Shown here one piece after another: positions 18,898 to 29,821 of a DNA stretch of 64,000 nt; position 1 is the first letter of the stretch, and each line of letters starts with the position of its first letter. The notes under the pieces were generated by a model, which had not been told where the DNA came from, searched no databases, and saw only the letters and a list, made by a program, of their open reading frames with translations. The position numbers and the translations under genes were made by a program. Source of the DNA: Jaenimonas drosophilae. Taxonomy: Eukaryota; Euglenozoa; Kinetoplastea; Trypanosomatida; Trypanosomatidae. The stretch covers positions 41,843 to 105,842 of the forward strand of contig JASAON010001620.1 of NCBI GenBank assembly GCA_030849065.1, written 5' to 3'.

Positions 18898-19357
18898 ATC
18901 TGTTGTTGTTGGTCGTCTAGTGTGCACAGGCAAAAGTCTAGTAAAGGAGTGAAGCGATACCACCGTCGAGTGGGTAACTCAATGCTCGAAAACGGTAATC
19001 GTGATCGCCAGCTGAGTTCTGTGTGAAGGAGACGGCAAACTCACCACCTGCAGAGTCGTTCTAGTGGGATGAGTGAGGTGGAAGGCCTATACTTGAAATA
19101 AAGAAGTCAGGCTACAGAAGTTTCTGAAATTGTGAAGGGGAGAGAAGAAGGAAGTTAGTATATCCATGACACCGCCACCGCACTCAATTGCGTGGAAACA
19201 TCTCGCAACATGGAAAAGATATCTGAACGGCACCAAGAGCCGGGTAGTGAGCACGCAGCATCAGTCCCGGGGCATGCTCTCGCGCGTTGGCGCGACGGGG
19301 TGGCCCGTTGACTCATCGGGCACGCTGCACATTTACTGTGACTCCAACTCTCTTTCT
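18898..19357. other. intergenic spacer
   Basis: 460 bp; nothing recognisable. Confidence 0.5.
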
Positions 19358-22237
19358 TTATTGAATTAGGGCAAGGAGATCAGGCGTAAGAGCGGCCTCC
19401 AATACACTTACCAGGCTGGCGCCTGATCCACGGAGGAGGGCGGTCATCTGGTCACGGAAGAAGCGGTCCGGATCGTGGATATCAGCACAGACATCCCTTC
19501 GACGGCGCGCTGCCTCCTGCAGCGGGCAAAAGAACACATTTGCCGATAGGCCACCAGACTCGGTTTTAAGCTCCTGTACAGTAGGAGATGAGGGAGTGAA
19601 GCTCGTCCTGTCATCCTGTTCCACGCTGGCATGAATCATCTTTAGACAGCTATACACACTACTTGCCCATGCCTGTGGATTGGACATGAGAGCCGTGCTT
19701 TCGGTGAGGAGTCGAGCAAGGGCAACCACGCAAACTTTTCGTTCATCAGCTCCAGTAATCTTCTGCATGTTGGGTAGCCAAATCTTGTCCAGCACCATAA
19801 AAAACAGCCCTGGTTGGATTGCGTTCATGCGTCCCACAACATCTTCCACTCCGCGGACAATGACCATCACAGAGAGAAAGATGATGAGGATGCGCACAAA
19901 CTTGGGCGTTTTTGACGTTTGCATGCGCTGCAGAAGAAAATTCAGCACTTGACTAAGGAACCGTGAAGTGGTTTCTCTCGGGTAGGAGAGCAGAATGGAG
20001 GTGAGGAGGCTCAAGCCCTCGTGGTCAAAGTTCTTCAGCTGAACTAAGTAACGAGAGATGTTGAGCACCTTGTCTGTAAAGCCTTGTTCCTCCACGTAGG
20101 ATGGGTAGCTCTCAATAAAGGTTGTCAGCAGGCAGCAAACAGCGGGGATGTTCCCCCGCTGTTCGTACAGCACAGGCTGTGTAAGCGGCTCCAACAATGC
20201 CTGGTACTGCTGCGGTGGGCTAGGGTTACCTTGAGGGTATGAGCTCAGCAACTGCGAGAGAATCTGCAGAGAATATGGAATGTATTCCATGACATCATTG
20301 GCCAAGATGTAAATGAGGTGCGGCCATAGTGTTTGCTCAATTGCCTGTCCTTGGTGGGGCTGGAGGGCAATGCACTTGGAGAGCACCTCAAAAATGCAAT
20401 GACTAAAGAGTGGATTGGATGGGTTCTTCGCCGCGCGTTCTAATACAGCTCCAATGCACATGACGACGTCTGCCACAAATGGCACTACTGCCTCAGACTG
20501 CCGTTGGCAGATTCGCCATAGGCACTGCGCGAAATAGGCGTTCGGGGTGTCTGACCGCTGAAGTTGAATGCACAGTTGCTGCAGAATTATGGGGGCGTGT
20601 GGAGTGAAGAGGGGGGCGGAGACAGCGTAGACTCCTTGTGTTTGAACCTGAAGAAGTCGCTCCACGGTGTGTGCAGCATACGTCATGACAACCACGTCGG
20701 TGCTGGCGATCCACGTGGCGAGGCCTCCCAAAAGATGCGGGTATAAAGAAGGATCGATGTGCGCCCTAAACGATCCCACAACACGCAGGCAGTCCGCCTT
20801 CACCACTGGTGGGCTACTCTCCGACACAGGTGAGGTCAGCTCAGGAAGAATTGTCTCGCGAAGGAAGGCATCGAAGTCAATGAGAGTACCTAACCGCTGA
20901 GTGACTCCACGCTGTGCATCCACGTGTTGCCCCTCCAGTGCAAGCGAAGATGCCAAGTAGATGGCTGTGTCTTTAGAGCGCCAAGAAGTTGCTCCTTCGG
21001 CAAAAAGGCGGTGGAGCTCTGCAAGAAACAGGGGCTTTGACTTGTCTGGATGAGAGACCACCAAGTCGCGAACGAGTTCACCTGCAGCTCGGCGGCGAGT
21101 ATGGAGGTCAGAGCCCTCAATGTCACGCTGAATGAACGCCTCGGGTTCATTGTTGTAGGTGTCTACGTCCTCCTCACGAAGAGCCAAATTAGGAGTGATG
21201 ACTTGGCCAATGAGATTGGTCAGCACCTCCACATTGTCAAAGGCATCGCGTGTTGTGCCACGGCAGGCACTCGAAACGAGCCCTATCCCACACACCACCA
21301 AATCGTCCATCTCCGGCGCGGCGCTGGAAGGATCGGCAATGAGATCCCACACAACTTTTAGAATGGGTGCGGCGTCCTTCTCAAAGTCTTCATCGAACGC
21401 AGTTAACAAATGAGTGACGCACGAAGTAACAGTGGACTTCAGCTCCACCAGTGTGGCACTACCCATGAGGTGCGGTGGATTGAGGGCGTAGCACCGTAGG
21501 AAGAGGGAGACCATTGTCTCGCGACCCCAAATTAGTTCATCTCCCACATCGAGTGCGGTCATATCCATGAGGCAGTCCACTGCCGCCGTTAGACCACGAC
21601 AGGCAGTCGTTGCATCGGCATTGCCAACGTTGGCGAGCTCCAACAAAGTATTCATGGACTTGAGGAGCGGTGCCACGAAGGTGGAGTACACAGTCCGTAG
21701 CTGATAGACGAATTCTTCGGACATCTCAGTTTGAAGGCGGTATCGTGCCAAGACGCTGTGTGCGGTGGAGAGAGCTGCCCCAAGTAATGGGGCGGTCGAG
21801 CATGTGTTAAGGGTCTCCGTGATGATTTGAAGGGCGTCGGGCCATGCCATGGGAAAATCTACTTCTGCAATGAGAGCAATCGCCTCCGCTAAGTTTCGCT
21901 GAACAGCAGCGGATGCGCCAAGCATGGTGCAGACAATCTGGCCCCGCACCTGTGCTTTATCCTGGTCTTGAATACAGTGTTCTGCTTTGCTTGGGTTCCA
22001 GCAAAGTTTGATGGTGTTTTTCAGCACAATGGAACAAAACGGGGACTCGGGTAGTCCTTGCGAAGAGAGATGAAGGAGCAGAACGACAAAGCCCAATTGC
22101 TGATCTACGCTATCCTGAAGTTGCTTGATGACTAATTCAGCGCGCTCTCTATCTGATGAATTCACAGAAGCCGCGGCAGCGGCAACATTTGCAAGCTCTT
22201 GAGCCGCGTGAGGGTCGTTGGGGGAAATGGGTTGCAT
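19358..22237 (-). CDS. CSE1: exportin-2 (CSE1/CAS), importin-alpha re-exporter
   Basis: 959 residues from ATG 22237 (MQPISPNDPH). The frame opens 30 codons earlier, but an AG acceptor lies only a few bases upstream of this ATG and the shorter start fits the family length (about 960-970). It is a HEAT-repeat karyopherin-beta. The importin-beta N-terminal domain is visible as ERAELVIKQLQ, then VLLLHLSSQGLPE, then VLKNTIKLCW and VQRNLAEAIALIAEVDFPMAWPD. This last pattern (LAEA-x-x-x-IA-x-x-DFP-x-x-WP) is diagnostic of CSE1-like exportins. The rest is helical repeats throughout. CSE1 with Ran-GTP carries importin-alpha back to the cytoplasm through nuclear pores, so it is required for classical nuclear import. 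Confidence 0.85.
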   Translation of the reverse strand: MQPISPNDPHAAQELANVAAAAASVNSSDRERAELVIKQLQDSVDQQLGFVVLLLHLSSQGLPESPFCSIVLKNTIKLCWNPSKAEHCIQDQDKAQVRGQIVCTMLGASAAVQRNLAEAIALIAEVDFPMAWPDALQIITETLNTCSTAPLLGAALSTAHSVLARYRLQTEMSEEFVYQLRTVYSTFVAPLLKSMNTLLELANVGNADATTACRGLTAAVDCLMDMTALDVGDELIWGRETMVSLFLRCYALNPPHLMGSATLVELKSTVTSCVTHLLTAFDEDFEKDAAPILKVVWDLIADPSSAAPEMDDLVVCGIGLVSSACRGTTRDAFDNVEVLTNLIGQVITPNLALREEDVDTYNNEPEAFIQRDIEGSDLHTRRRAAGELVRDLVVSHPDKSKPLFLAELHRLFAEGATSWRSKDTAIYLASSLALEGQHVDAQRGVTQRLGTLIDFDAFLRETILPELTSPVSESSPPVVKADCLRVVGSFRAHIDPSLYPHLLGGLATWIASTDVVVMTYAAHTVERLLQVQTQGVYAVSAPLFTPHAPIILQQLCIQLQRSDTPNAYFAQCLWRICQRQSEAVVPFVADVVMCIGAVLERAAKNPSNPLFSHCIFEVLSKCIALQPHQGQAIEQTLWPHLIYILANDVMEYIPYSLQILSQLLSSYPQGNPSPPQQYQALLEPLTQPVLYEQRGNIPAVCCLLTTFIESYPSYVEEQGFTDKVLNISRYLVQLKNFDHEGLSLLTSILLSYPRETTSRFLSQVLNFLLQRMQTSKTPKFVRILIIFLSVMVIVRGVEDVVGRMNAIQPGLFFMVLDKIWLPNMQKITGADERKVCVVALARLLTESTALMSNPQAWASSVYSCLKMIHASVEQDDRTSFTPSSPTVQELKTESGGLSANVFFCPLQEAARRRRDVCADIHDPDRFFRDQMTALLRGSGASLVSVLEAALTPDLLALIQ

Positions 22238-22243
22238 GCGCAA

Positions 22244-22290
22244 CTGTGCAACTAAGATGTGTAGGTCAGTAGACGAGGTACGTGAGGATA
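22244..22290 (-). promoter_or_regulatory. predicted spliced-leader acceptor of CSE1
   Basis: The minus strand reads a moderately pyrimidine-rich stretch followed by ...cttAG and ...gcacAG, the latter at 22245-22244, seven bases upstream of ATG 22237. Confidence 0.3.
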
Positions 22291-23247
22291 AAATATGCTT
22301 GAGCAGCGGCACTATTAACGTGGGCACGCTCTCCTAGACCACTGGAAGCTCTACAAATATTGAGGCAGAGTATGTGAGGGACATGCAGAAAGGGATGTTG
22401 ATGTATAGATTCTTTCAGAATTTCACTGTTTCTCAAGACCGTTCATCTTGCCCAATGAGCCATTGTGCTCTCACACGTCTTTCACACTCGCTCCGTAGTA
22501 TACACATGTGTTGGTGTGTATACTACGACTGTGCAAGGGGTAAGCTACGTTGCGGCACAGAACAAGAAACCGCATATCCTCCTAGGACTCCAATCAAGGC
22601 ACTCGCGCGTGAGCCCCTCCAAGTTACTAGTAGATCGTTTTGTTTTGTGTTTGACGCTATTTGGAGAGTACACGGAGATGTGGAGCTGCCTGAACGGTGA
22701 CTACAGAATGAAAAGAGATTGGTTCCAGTCTTCCCTCATCTTCATCCACTCACGGACACAACAGCAACCGATAGATAAAAAAAGAAAAGCAGAGATCTCT
22801 GATGGGCGGAACCTTCTCCAAAGTAGCGAAGGTAGCACGCACCACCACGCCACCAAACACAGCACAAATAAAACGTTTTGGTTACAGGCGGTGCGCGGAC
22901 AGCACACAAAAGGAAGGCACGTGCCGACGTACTTGCTAAACGAGAGAAAGAGGAAGAACGAGAGAGACAGGCTGAGACCCAGTCTCCCCCCCACACACAC
23001 ACACACCAATCCATCTGATGGTTGGCACCCTCCAGCTCCTACACAACAGTCGGGTGTGCTCTCCCCCGCCATGAAGGGAGACAATCAGCAACGGCTCCAG
23101 AGTGACTCGTTGCTCGCTAGTCAGCGCGATACACAACAGTGGCTCACAAAACCACGGTCATCGGCCGCCACGGAAGTGTACTGTCCGGCCACACATGGTA
23201 CCACAGCTGACACCTTCTGGGAATAGTGAAGCGGGTGCCACGCTCTC
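22291..23247. other. intergenic region with an antisense open frame
   Basis: About 0.96 kb. A plus-strand frame is open for 253 codons (22465-23226), but it runs against the gene array, is low-complexity, overlaps purine tracts and shows no domain, so it is not called. A short (ca)n run lies at 22990-23006. Confidence 0.4.
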
Positions 23248-24831
23248 CTATAGCTTTGGCGCCGCCTGGGCAGTGAGGCAAACAAGACCGGGCAGTGCGC
23301 GGCCTTCGAGCAACTCTAGAAACGCACCACCTCCCGTACTGACGTGCGTGATGCTGCTCCGATAGGCCTTCGTAGCTGCCGCCGTCTCACCTCCTCCAAC
23401 AATGGACACGAGCTGCTTATTCGCCTGAATGGCCTCACCAATGGCGTTTGTTCCCGCGCAGAAGTTGGAGAACTCAAAGACGCCGACGGGGCCATTCCAA
23501 ATGAGTGTGCGCGCCGTCTTCACAACTTCCCTCGTGAGCTCAATCGACTTGGGGCCAAAGTCCAGTCCCATACATCCGCTGGGGATGTCTGGGGTCGTGG
23601 TAATGGTTGGCTTTTCATCTTGGAATTTGGTTGCACAGCTGTGGTCAACAGGAAGAACTATCCGCACCTTACGTGCGCGAGCGAGGTCCATCAGCTCTCG
23701 CGCAACGGCGTGCAAATCAATCTCACGGCCCTTCTCCTTCACTACACGCTCCACCTTGCTGGTGCCTACAGAGTGCCCCATTGCCTCCAAAAAGGTGTAC
23801 GCCATTGCACCGCCAATGATGACCGTGTGGGCGAAGTTGAAGATGGAGCTCAGAACACTGATCTTGTCCGACACCTTGGAGCCGCCAACCACCGCAACCA
23901 AGGGTTGTGCTGGGTTACGCATCACCATGTTGATGGCAGTAATTTCCTTCTCAATGAGAAATCCAGTGACACCTGCCCCAAGCACTCTGGGAAGCCCAGT
24001 CATACTCGCTGTCATACGGTGCACCGTACCAAAGGCATCACACACGTAAATGTCACTGTAGGAGGCCAGCGTCACGGCCATCTTCTGACGAAGTGCTGAG
24101 TTCTTGCTATCTTCTCCTTTGCAGAAGCGGAGGTTCTCAAGGAGCATCACGTCTCCATCGTTCATCTTCTTCACCTCAGCCCCGGCCTTAAGAACATCTG
24201 GAGCAAATCGTACCTCCTTCCCAAGCAGGTCGACGAGACGGGAGAGAATACGCTTGAGTGAATGCTTCTCGTCTGGGGCCTTTGGTCGGCCAAGGTGAGA
24301 GCCAATGATCACTCGGCCACCATCAGCCGTGATCTTTCGAATCGTTGGGATTGCTGCGCGAATGCGGCTGTCATCGCGGATTTCGTTGGTTTGGCGATCA
24401 AATGGGACGTTGAAATCCACACGGAGAAACACATTTCGGCCAGAGAAGTTCAGGTCTGACACGGATAGCTTCGGCGCTAGCGCAGCACGAATGTTCATGT
24501 GTACGCCAAACTCGTATACTTTCGGCAAGCCAATCGGGAGAACCGTCCATGCAACCAACGTCGCGTGAGGGTCGCGGGTGGTTTGGATAACAACGGGTAC
24601 GTCTTTCCCGTTTCGCAGGTGTGCAAGGAGCGTGACGGTATTATCCTGCACATCCAGTGGATGTGTAGGAACTAAGAAGGTAATGCTCTTTCCTTGCACC
24701 TCGTCCGCCTTCCAGCCAAAGAACTCCATGGCGGGTTCGTTCATGTCTGTGATTACCATATCGTTGTCCCCAATGACCACGACATCCCGAAGGGATTTGA
24801 AAATCATCTGAATCTTTGACGCCTGGTACAT
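23248..24831 (-). CDS. PAS-PGK: PAS-domain phosphoglycerate kinase
   Basis: 527 residues from ATG 24831. Residues 5-110 are a PAS sensor domain (VVVIGDNDMVITDMNEPAME, FFGWKADEVQGKSI). Residues about 118-520 are a complete PGK: RVDFNVPFD, GSHLGRPK, LLENLRF, GGSKVSDKI, GGAMAYTFL, LPVDHS, WNGPVGVFEF and STGGGAFLELLEG. PGK interconverts 1,3-bisphosphoglycerate and 3-phosphoglycerate with ADP/ATP. The N-terminal PAS fusion is characteristic of kinetoplastids. The C-terminus ends PKL, a weak type-1 peroxisomal targeting signal compatible with glycosome import. Two departures from the PGK consensus are GGGETAAA (usually GGGDT) and DAFGTVHR (usually DAFGTAHR), so catalysis may be altered. Major glycolytic PGK isoforms lack PAS; this one is more likely a regulated minor isoform. 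Confidence 0.93.
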   Translation of the reverse strand: MYQASKIQMIFKSLRDVVVIGDNDMVITDMNEPAMEFFGWKADEVQGKSITFLVPTHPLDVQDNTVTLLAHLRNGKDVPVVIQTTRDPHATLVAWTVLPIGLPKVYEFGVHMNIRAALAPKLSVSDLNFSGRNVFLRVDFNVPFDRQTNEIRDDSRIRAAIPTIRKITADGGRVIIGSHLGRPKAPDEKHSLKRILSRLVDLLGKEVRFAPDVLKAGAEVKKMNDGDVMLLENLRFCKGEDSKNSALRQKMAVTLASYSDIYVCDAFGTVHRMTASMTGLPRVLGAGVTGFLIEKEITAINMVMRNPAQPLVAVVGGSKVSDKISVLSSIFNFAHTVIIGGAMAYTFLEAMGHSVGTSKVERVVKEKGREIDLHAVARELMDLARARKVRIVLPVDHSCATKFQDEKPTITTTPDIPSGCMGLDFGPKSIELTREVVKTARTLIWNGPVGVFEFSNFCAGTNAIGEAIQANKQLVSIVGGGETAAATKAYRSSITHVSTGGGAFLELLEGRALPGLVCLTAQAAPKL

Positions 24832-27800
24832 CTTTCTGCTGAGGATATACGGAATGAGGGAAAAAAAAGTACGATAAAGTCAGTGAGGACCTCCACGATG
24901 TACGGCCGTCGCGCTACGCTATCTTTGGTAACTCTACATAGAGAAAAAAGGAGGAAGCACAGAGAAAGAAGAAGTAATAAGCGCATGCAACGTAGTAGGC
25001 AGAGTGGCAAATGTGAAACCTCTCTGTTGGGGAGAGGCTAATCCAGCAAATGCAGAAGCTGTTACGCCCAAAACAGGATACTTTAAAGGGGGATCGAGAG
25101 GGGGAAGTCATACAAACAATGGTTAAAATGTCAGGTAAAACATCGGAGAAACTTTTTTTGTCTCGGTACTTTTCAGGACCAAGAGCGGTCCATGTGGGTA
25201 CAGCGAGTTCGAGGAAAACGAAAACACACAGTTCTCAGGTTCTGGATTCCAGCAAGACTACACAAAAATAGGACAGCAAACAGGGATACCTCCTCCACTC
25301 ATGACCCAAGCACGAGCGGTGGAGGCACACCAGCAATGAAAATAGGAAGCATCAAGAAGGAATCGTTACTTTGCACGAGTAGCAAGAAAACAGTTCCCAG
25401 CCGGGAGAGACGTGTATATCTCATTACATATATAAAAATGGTGCTGATGATATAGGCATTGTATATGTTCTTTGAGGCCGCGATGTTGCTTACTGGACGT
25501 ATTGTGGAAGAAGAGTTTAGGGTATTTCGCCAAACAGACAGAAAACAGGTTCGTGCACACAATGAGCTACTCCACTTCCAACTTGTCGTTCAGATCGCAA
25601 CTCGTGTCTCAAGAAACAACAAACAAACAAGAGGGAGACGATCGCCGTCAACGTTAGTACAAACAGTGAGCAAGAAGTCTCTGGGAAAAGATGTTGGCGT
25701 TCGCCACTGAGAAATCAAGTTCTTTACGCACTGCCAACAGCGCATCGACGCCCTCTTTTCGCCCGTGTGGTGAGCATTCACTGTATCGCACCAAAGTGCG
25801 ATACCACGTCTACCATCCACATACACGAGTTCAATGAACAAAGTAATCCAAAGAAGCATGGGAACCCAGTTTCAGCCATAGAGCCGCACTACGTTTTTGA
25901 GTGAAGCGTTGGGCCCCCACAGAAGGTTGGTGGCGTGGGTACACCTCCCATGGAAAAGTGCACTGGAAAGTGTGGGGTGATGAAGAAAAAGCAATGAACA
26001 AGCATGCGGGACTGAACACACAACTCCACGAACCCCGTTTGTCACAATGGAAAGAAACAGATGCAAAGAATGGATACACAGCAGGGAGAGCCATGCGTAA
26101 AAAGAGGCTTTCCTTGTTGCTCTTCATTCCTATGCGCATGGTAATCGTAGAGGGGCAATGAGAAATGGTATCACACGAACAAGCAACACTACAAACTGGC
26201 GGTGTTGCCACCCTCCTCAGCCGGCATTCCAACTCCAATGTCTTGCTGCACCTCCCCAAGATTCCAGTCGTCCAGCATGTTTCATTCTCAGACGGAGCGC
26301 GTACGCCCGTGGGAGACAGCGCAACGCTTCGCGGACAGTGGAAACGGAAGAGAAGTGAAACTGCCGAAAAAGAATACGAAAACAAGAAACAAAACAAAAA
26401 GGCAGCATCTTTGGGAGAACCTGGGAAAAAAAAAAAGTTATATCGCCGTGTCGAGATATACTCAAGATGAACATGAAGAAGGTCTAGCACTGGCAAATTG
26501 AAAGGTCTGCACGTCGCATTGAGATGGGCTTGCACGCTTCGGCGAAGGCTTTCCATCGATGCGTCGCAGAACTGAAGCGAACCCACAAACCTCGTCTTCC
26601 GCAATGGATAGCCTCACTATGCAGCAGAGAGCACACAATTGCACCAGTCGCATAGTTTTTCAGTGCCCGCAAACCGCAGAAATCACCTGAATCGAACACA
26701 TCCATGGCAACGGGGGGAGAAAAAAAACACTAAAAAGGTGGAGCAACGGATATGATGCGTGGTGAACAGCGTAGATTCTTTCCCATCGTCCATAAAGTTC
26801 ACAGTCACAGAATGGAAGAGCTAAGAACACCAAGAAACTTGGTCCCGCATTGGTAGCCAAGAGATTGGAGTGTCTCCCGTCCGTAGCAGGTGTTGTTCAA
26901 CTGAATTTCAATGGGATATCTGGTGGTCACGGAAGACGGCGTTGCAGAACACCTGCGCATCGAGTACCATTGGCTCACGGTCTGCGTGTGCTTGGATCAT
27001 GGAAACGATCTTGCACAGTAAGCACCACAGAGAACGAAAAACAGAAATATATCATGTGTCAAAAAAAAAAGAACAAAAGAAGAAACATACCATCGGTCTA
27101 CAGTACTTCAATCGCCGCAACAGAACAACAACAGCAACAACAACAAAAGCAAGGGGAGGAGCATACAGTTGGGAAAACAGAAGGCAAACCATTATTGGGT
27201 GTCGTCCTCAGAGTTATGGTGGAGGCTTGGGAGAGCCACGTTTGGTATCCTCTGCTATCTTCGGCACATGTAGGACACCACTTCTCACCGCATAACACAG
27301 CAAAACAAACAATTGATTGGTGGTACGTCTTGCGGCAAGCAAAGGAATCGATGCTGTTCTTCGCTTCCTAGTAAGTAATCGTCAATCACAGAACAAAGTT
27401 GAGATCAACCAACCCAGTGCTCGATCAAAAACGAAACGTGGAAAGCTGGGGAAGATAAGCGCGCCACGAAAGCGGCTGTACCGGAAGAAGGGAATCAAGT
27501 TTATGCGATGCCGCCAATATCTCTGTTCGACGTCCTATTTTGTGTGATCCAAATCACCCCACGTGCATCATATACTGTCTTTTGGGGAGGGTGATGAACG
27601 TGCAGCGCAGAACTTTGTTTAAATAGACATGATGCATTCGCGCCACCCCACTTTGGTTTTGCAGAGAACATATAACTCTGAAAACAATCATAAGCCCAAC
27701 AAAAACACAAGAGGGGGTGGCCACTTGTCACAACGCTCGTGTCCATCGAAGAAACCTTCGAAATTCCACATCTGCAAATAAAAACAAACAAAAAAAAGAG

Positions 27801-28336
27801 CCAGAGCACAAAAACATACGAAGAAAGAAAACAAGGGCTCAGAAACGAGCGTTCGTGCTTCGCCTAACAATATGAAGCCACGTTGCCCACCTCCCGACAA
27901 CCTCGTCCGTGCGCTGCGCCTATTAAGAATCGATGCTGAAGGCGGCGGCTGCGCATGGCAGGGGTTGTCATGTGGGAGCGCCGAGTCGGAAACACAGGAA
28001 TCGTTTAGTTCGCGTTTTATTATGTAATTTGCCTTTATGGGGGGAGAAATCCACAGGTGAGAATTCTCATCTGCGTTTTGTGCCTTAATCCCAAAGCATA
28101 AGCACATTTGAGAAAGGCACAACAACACAGCAGTGATGAAGGAACGAGAGAGGGGGTTCACATACACATTCGGGACCACAACTAGTGCGCACCAAGCAAG
28201 AGTAACTTGCTGTCCGCGACCACCCAATTGGACACGAAAAGTAAAGTGAGCGCAAACATGAGACACACACACACCTTACTACTCATGAACGGTGTAAGAG
28301 AAGGGCTGCAATATGAACGTCTCTCTAGTAATCTCG
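24832..28336. other. 3.5-kb gene-free region downstream of the CCCH protein gene
   Basis: No supported coding sequence over 3505 bp, the longest gap in the window. Minus-strand frames of 194 and 257 codons exist (27688-28272, 25831-26604), but they are F/L-rich because they translate T-rich pyrimidine tracts. At least four such tracts are present (A-runs on the plus strand near 24860, 26425-26440, 27060-27085 and 27778-27800). A CAA/CAG-rich stretch lies at 27119-27155. In transcription order this is the 3' flank of the CCCH gene, so a long regulatory 3' UTR is the simplest reading. A non-coding RNA or an unrecognised small gene is not excluded. Confidence 0.45.
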
Positions 28337-29821
28337 TCAATAAGGCATGGGGACGGAATGATAAGCGATCGATCCACCTCCGGCTGAGGCCACAGACACG
28401 GGCTGAAGTATTCCTAGTCCACTGTTCACGAGGATGTACTTTTGGCCGGCGGTGGTACTCACATAGCGCAGGTCGTTCTGCGTATTCGGTGCCAAAGCAA
28501 AAGAAGCAGCAGGGGTTGTACATGGGATAGCCGTATTCTGTGCAGTCGGCATGAACACCGCCGTTGCACCACCCACGGTGGTGGTTGGCACGGTGCTGTA
28601 GAATTGGGGAACCCCCATCATCGGAGCGTAAGAACTCGTCACAGCCACTCCCGACGAAAACTGAGGGGCACCAACAACGCTGGTGGTGGTCTGCCCCGCA
28701 TTCAGCATGTGGGATGGCACCACAACCATGGAGCTCGGTTGGAGTGGAGGAGGTGGCGGGGGTGGAAGGGGTGGCTGTGCTCGTTGACGCGCCGCTAATG
28801 CTGCATGGGCATTCAAATCGATTGCCACCAGCTGGTTCCCAACACTTGTGCTGGGCCACGCTTGTTGTCCAGGATGGACCTGAACGACGCCTGCAATAGG
28901 GTTGAGGGACGGACACGCTGCCGGGGAGAGGGAAGCCGCCTCCGCCACGTCCCGATAGCTGGGTGGGGGTGTTGCCCGCTGTGAGGTCCGCGGTCCGCAC
29001 CTCAGATCCTCTGAGTATAGAGATGGAGTGGGAGTCCCAACACTCGGCGAGGTTGGAGGCGGAGGCAGGCGTGCCATGGGCAGCATGCTAACCTGCTGAA
29101 GGCACCCATCCTTCCCTGACCTGCCCGTTGCATGGTTGACGAGTCGGTTCGACGTGGCATCGGTCGGAAGGTTGGTAGAAGGGGGTGATGGAAAAGCAGC
29201 ATGGCTCAGATAGTGAAGCTTTGCACCTTCCATTGCAACCGCGCATGACGAAGAGGAGGTCGGTTGAGAATTATGCGGGGTGGTGACAATGGGTTGAGTC
29301 AGGAGGGCGTCCACGCTGCTTCGGTCACCTGAAGAAGGGGAGAAGTACCGGTCCACGGTGGACAACTGTGAGGACGTGCTTGAGCCAGTGACAGGGATCG
29401 AGGATGAACCCTGCATCTCACCCACTGAACTAAAAGTGGAGGCAGGAGTGTTCTTGACCGCTTCTCCCGGGGCGGACTTCTCGCCAAGGGTTTTGAAGGC
29501 CTGGGCCTTGGGGTTCAGGCCAATGCAGTCACCTCGCATAGTTGGTGACCCCGCTGTGGACGTCGTCGTGGAGGAATCCCCACGGTAGTTGGCCACGTTT
29601 CCACTGATGAAGTAGCCAGCGGACACGTCCACCCCGGCTGGGGCCTCCTGTCGGAGCTCGTGGGAGTACTTGCATCGATCACCACGTGAGCAGCCACCCA
29701 TGGCAAAGAACGTACATATCTGACGTGTATTGGCCACCTCGCCGCTACTGCAGTGAGGCTCTTGTGATGGAAGGCATGCGTCTGGAGGAGTCGCGGACGA
29801 CCAACTCAACCTCCTCCTCAT
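28337..29821 (-). CDS. CCCH zinc-finger protein
   Basis: 494 residues from ATG 29821; the frame is open six codons further from a GTG only. One zinc finger is clear at about 35-55: CTFFAMGGCSRGDRCKYSH, a C-x7-C-x5-C-x3-H finger of the RNA-binding type. The rest is Ser/Thr/Pro-rich and probably disordered, with a poly-proline run (PLPPPPPPPLQPS) and repeated hydrophobic-aromatic patches near the C-terminus. Kinetoplastids regulate genes mainly after transcription, and single-finger ZC3H proteins act as mRNA stability or translation regulators, often through MKT1. The MKT1-binding motif HNPY was looked for and not found. The very long untranslated region downstream is typical of RNA-binding-protein genes that are themselves regulated through the 3' UTR. 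Confidence 0.75.
   Translation of the reverse strand: MRRRLSWSSATPPDACLPSQEPHCSSGEVANTRQICTFFAMGGCSRGDRCKYSHELRQEAPAGVDVSAGYFISGNVANYRGDSSTTTSTAGSPTMRGDCIGLNPKAQAFKTLGEKSAPGEAVKNTPASTFSSVGEMQGSSSIPVTGSSTSSQLSTVDRYFSPSSGDRSSVDALLTQPIVTTPHNSQPTSSSSCAVAMEGAKLHYLSHAAFPSPPSTNLPTDATSNRLVNHATGRSGKDGCLQQVSMLPMARLPPPPTSPSVGTPTPSLYSEDLRCGPRTSQRATPPPSYRDVAEAASLSPAACPSLNPIAGVVQVHPGQQAWPSTSVGNQLVAIDLNAHAALAARQRAQPPLPPPPPPPLQPSSMVVVPSHMLNAGQTTTSVVGAPQFSSGVAVTSSYAPMMGVPQFYSTVPTTTVGGATAVFMPTAQNTAIPCTTPAASFALAPNTQNDLRYVSTTAGQKYILVNSGLGILQPVSVASAGGGSIAYHSVPMPY

Noticed and set aside
22465..23226. 253-codon open frame on the plus strand
   Set aside because: Opposite to the gene array, low-complexity, spans intergenic purine tracts, and shows no domain or plausible acceptor.
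25831..26604. 257-codon open frame on the minus strand between the CCCH and PAS-PGK genes
   Set aside because: Starts from TTG, and its F/L-rich middle is a translated T-rich tract; no recognisable protein feature.
27119..27155. CAA/CAG-rich run that could suggest a simple-repeat element
   Set aside because: Short and imperfect; ordinary low complexity in an untranslated region.
27688..28272. 194-codon minus-strand frame
   Set aside because: Hydrophobic runs come from pyrimidine tracts; no domain. More likely 3' UTR of the CCCH gene.
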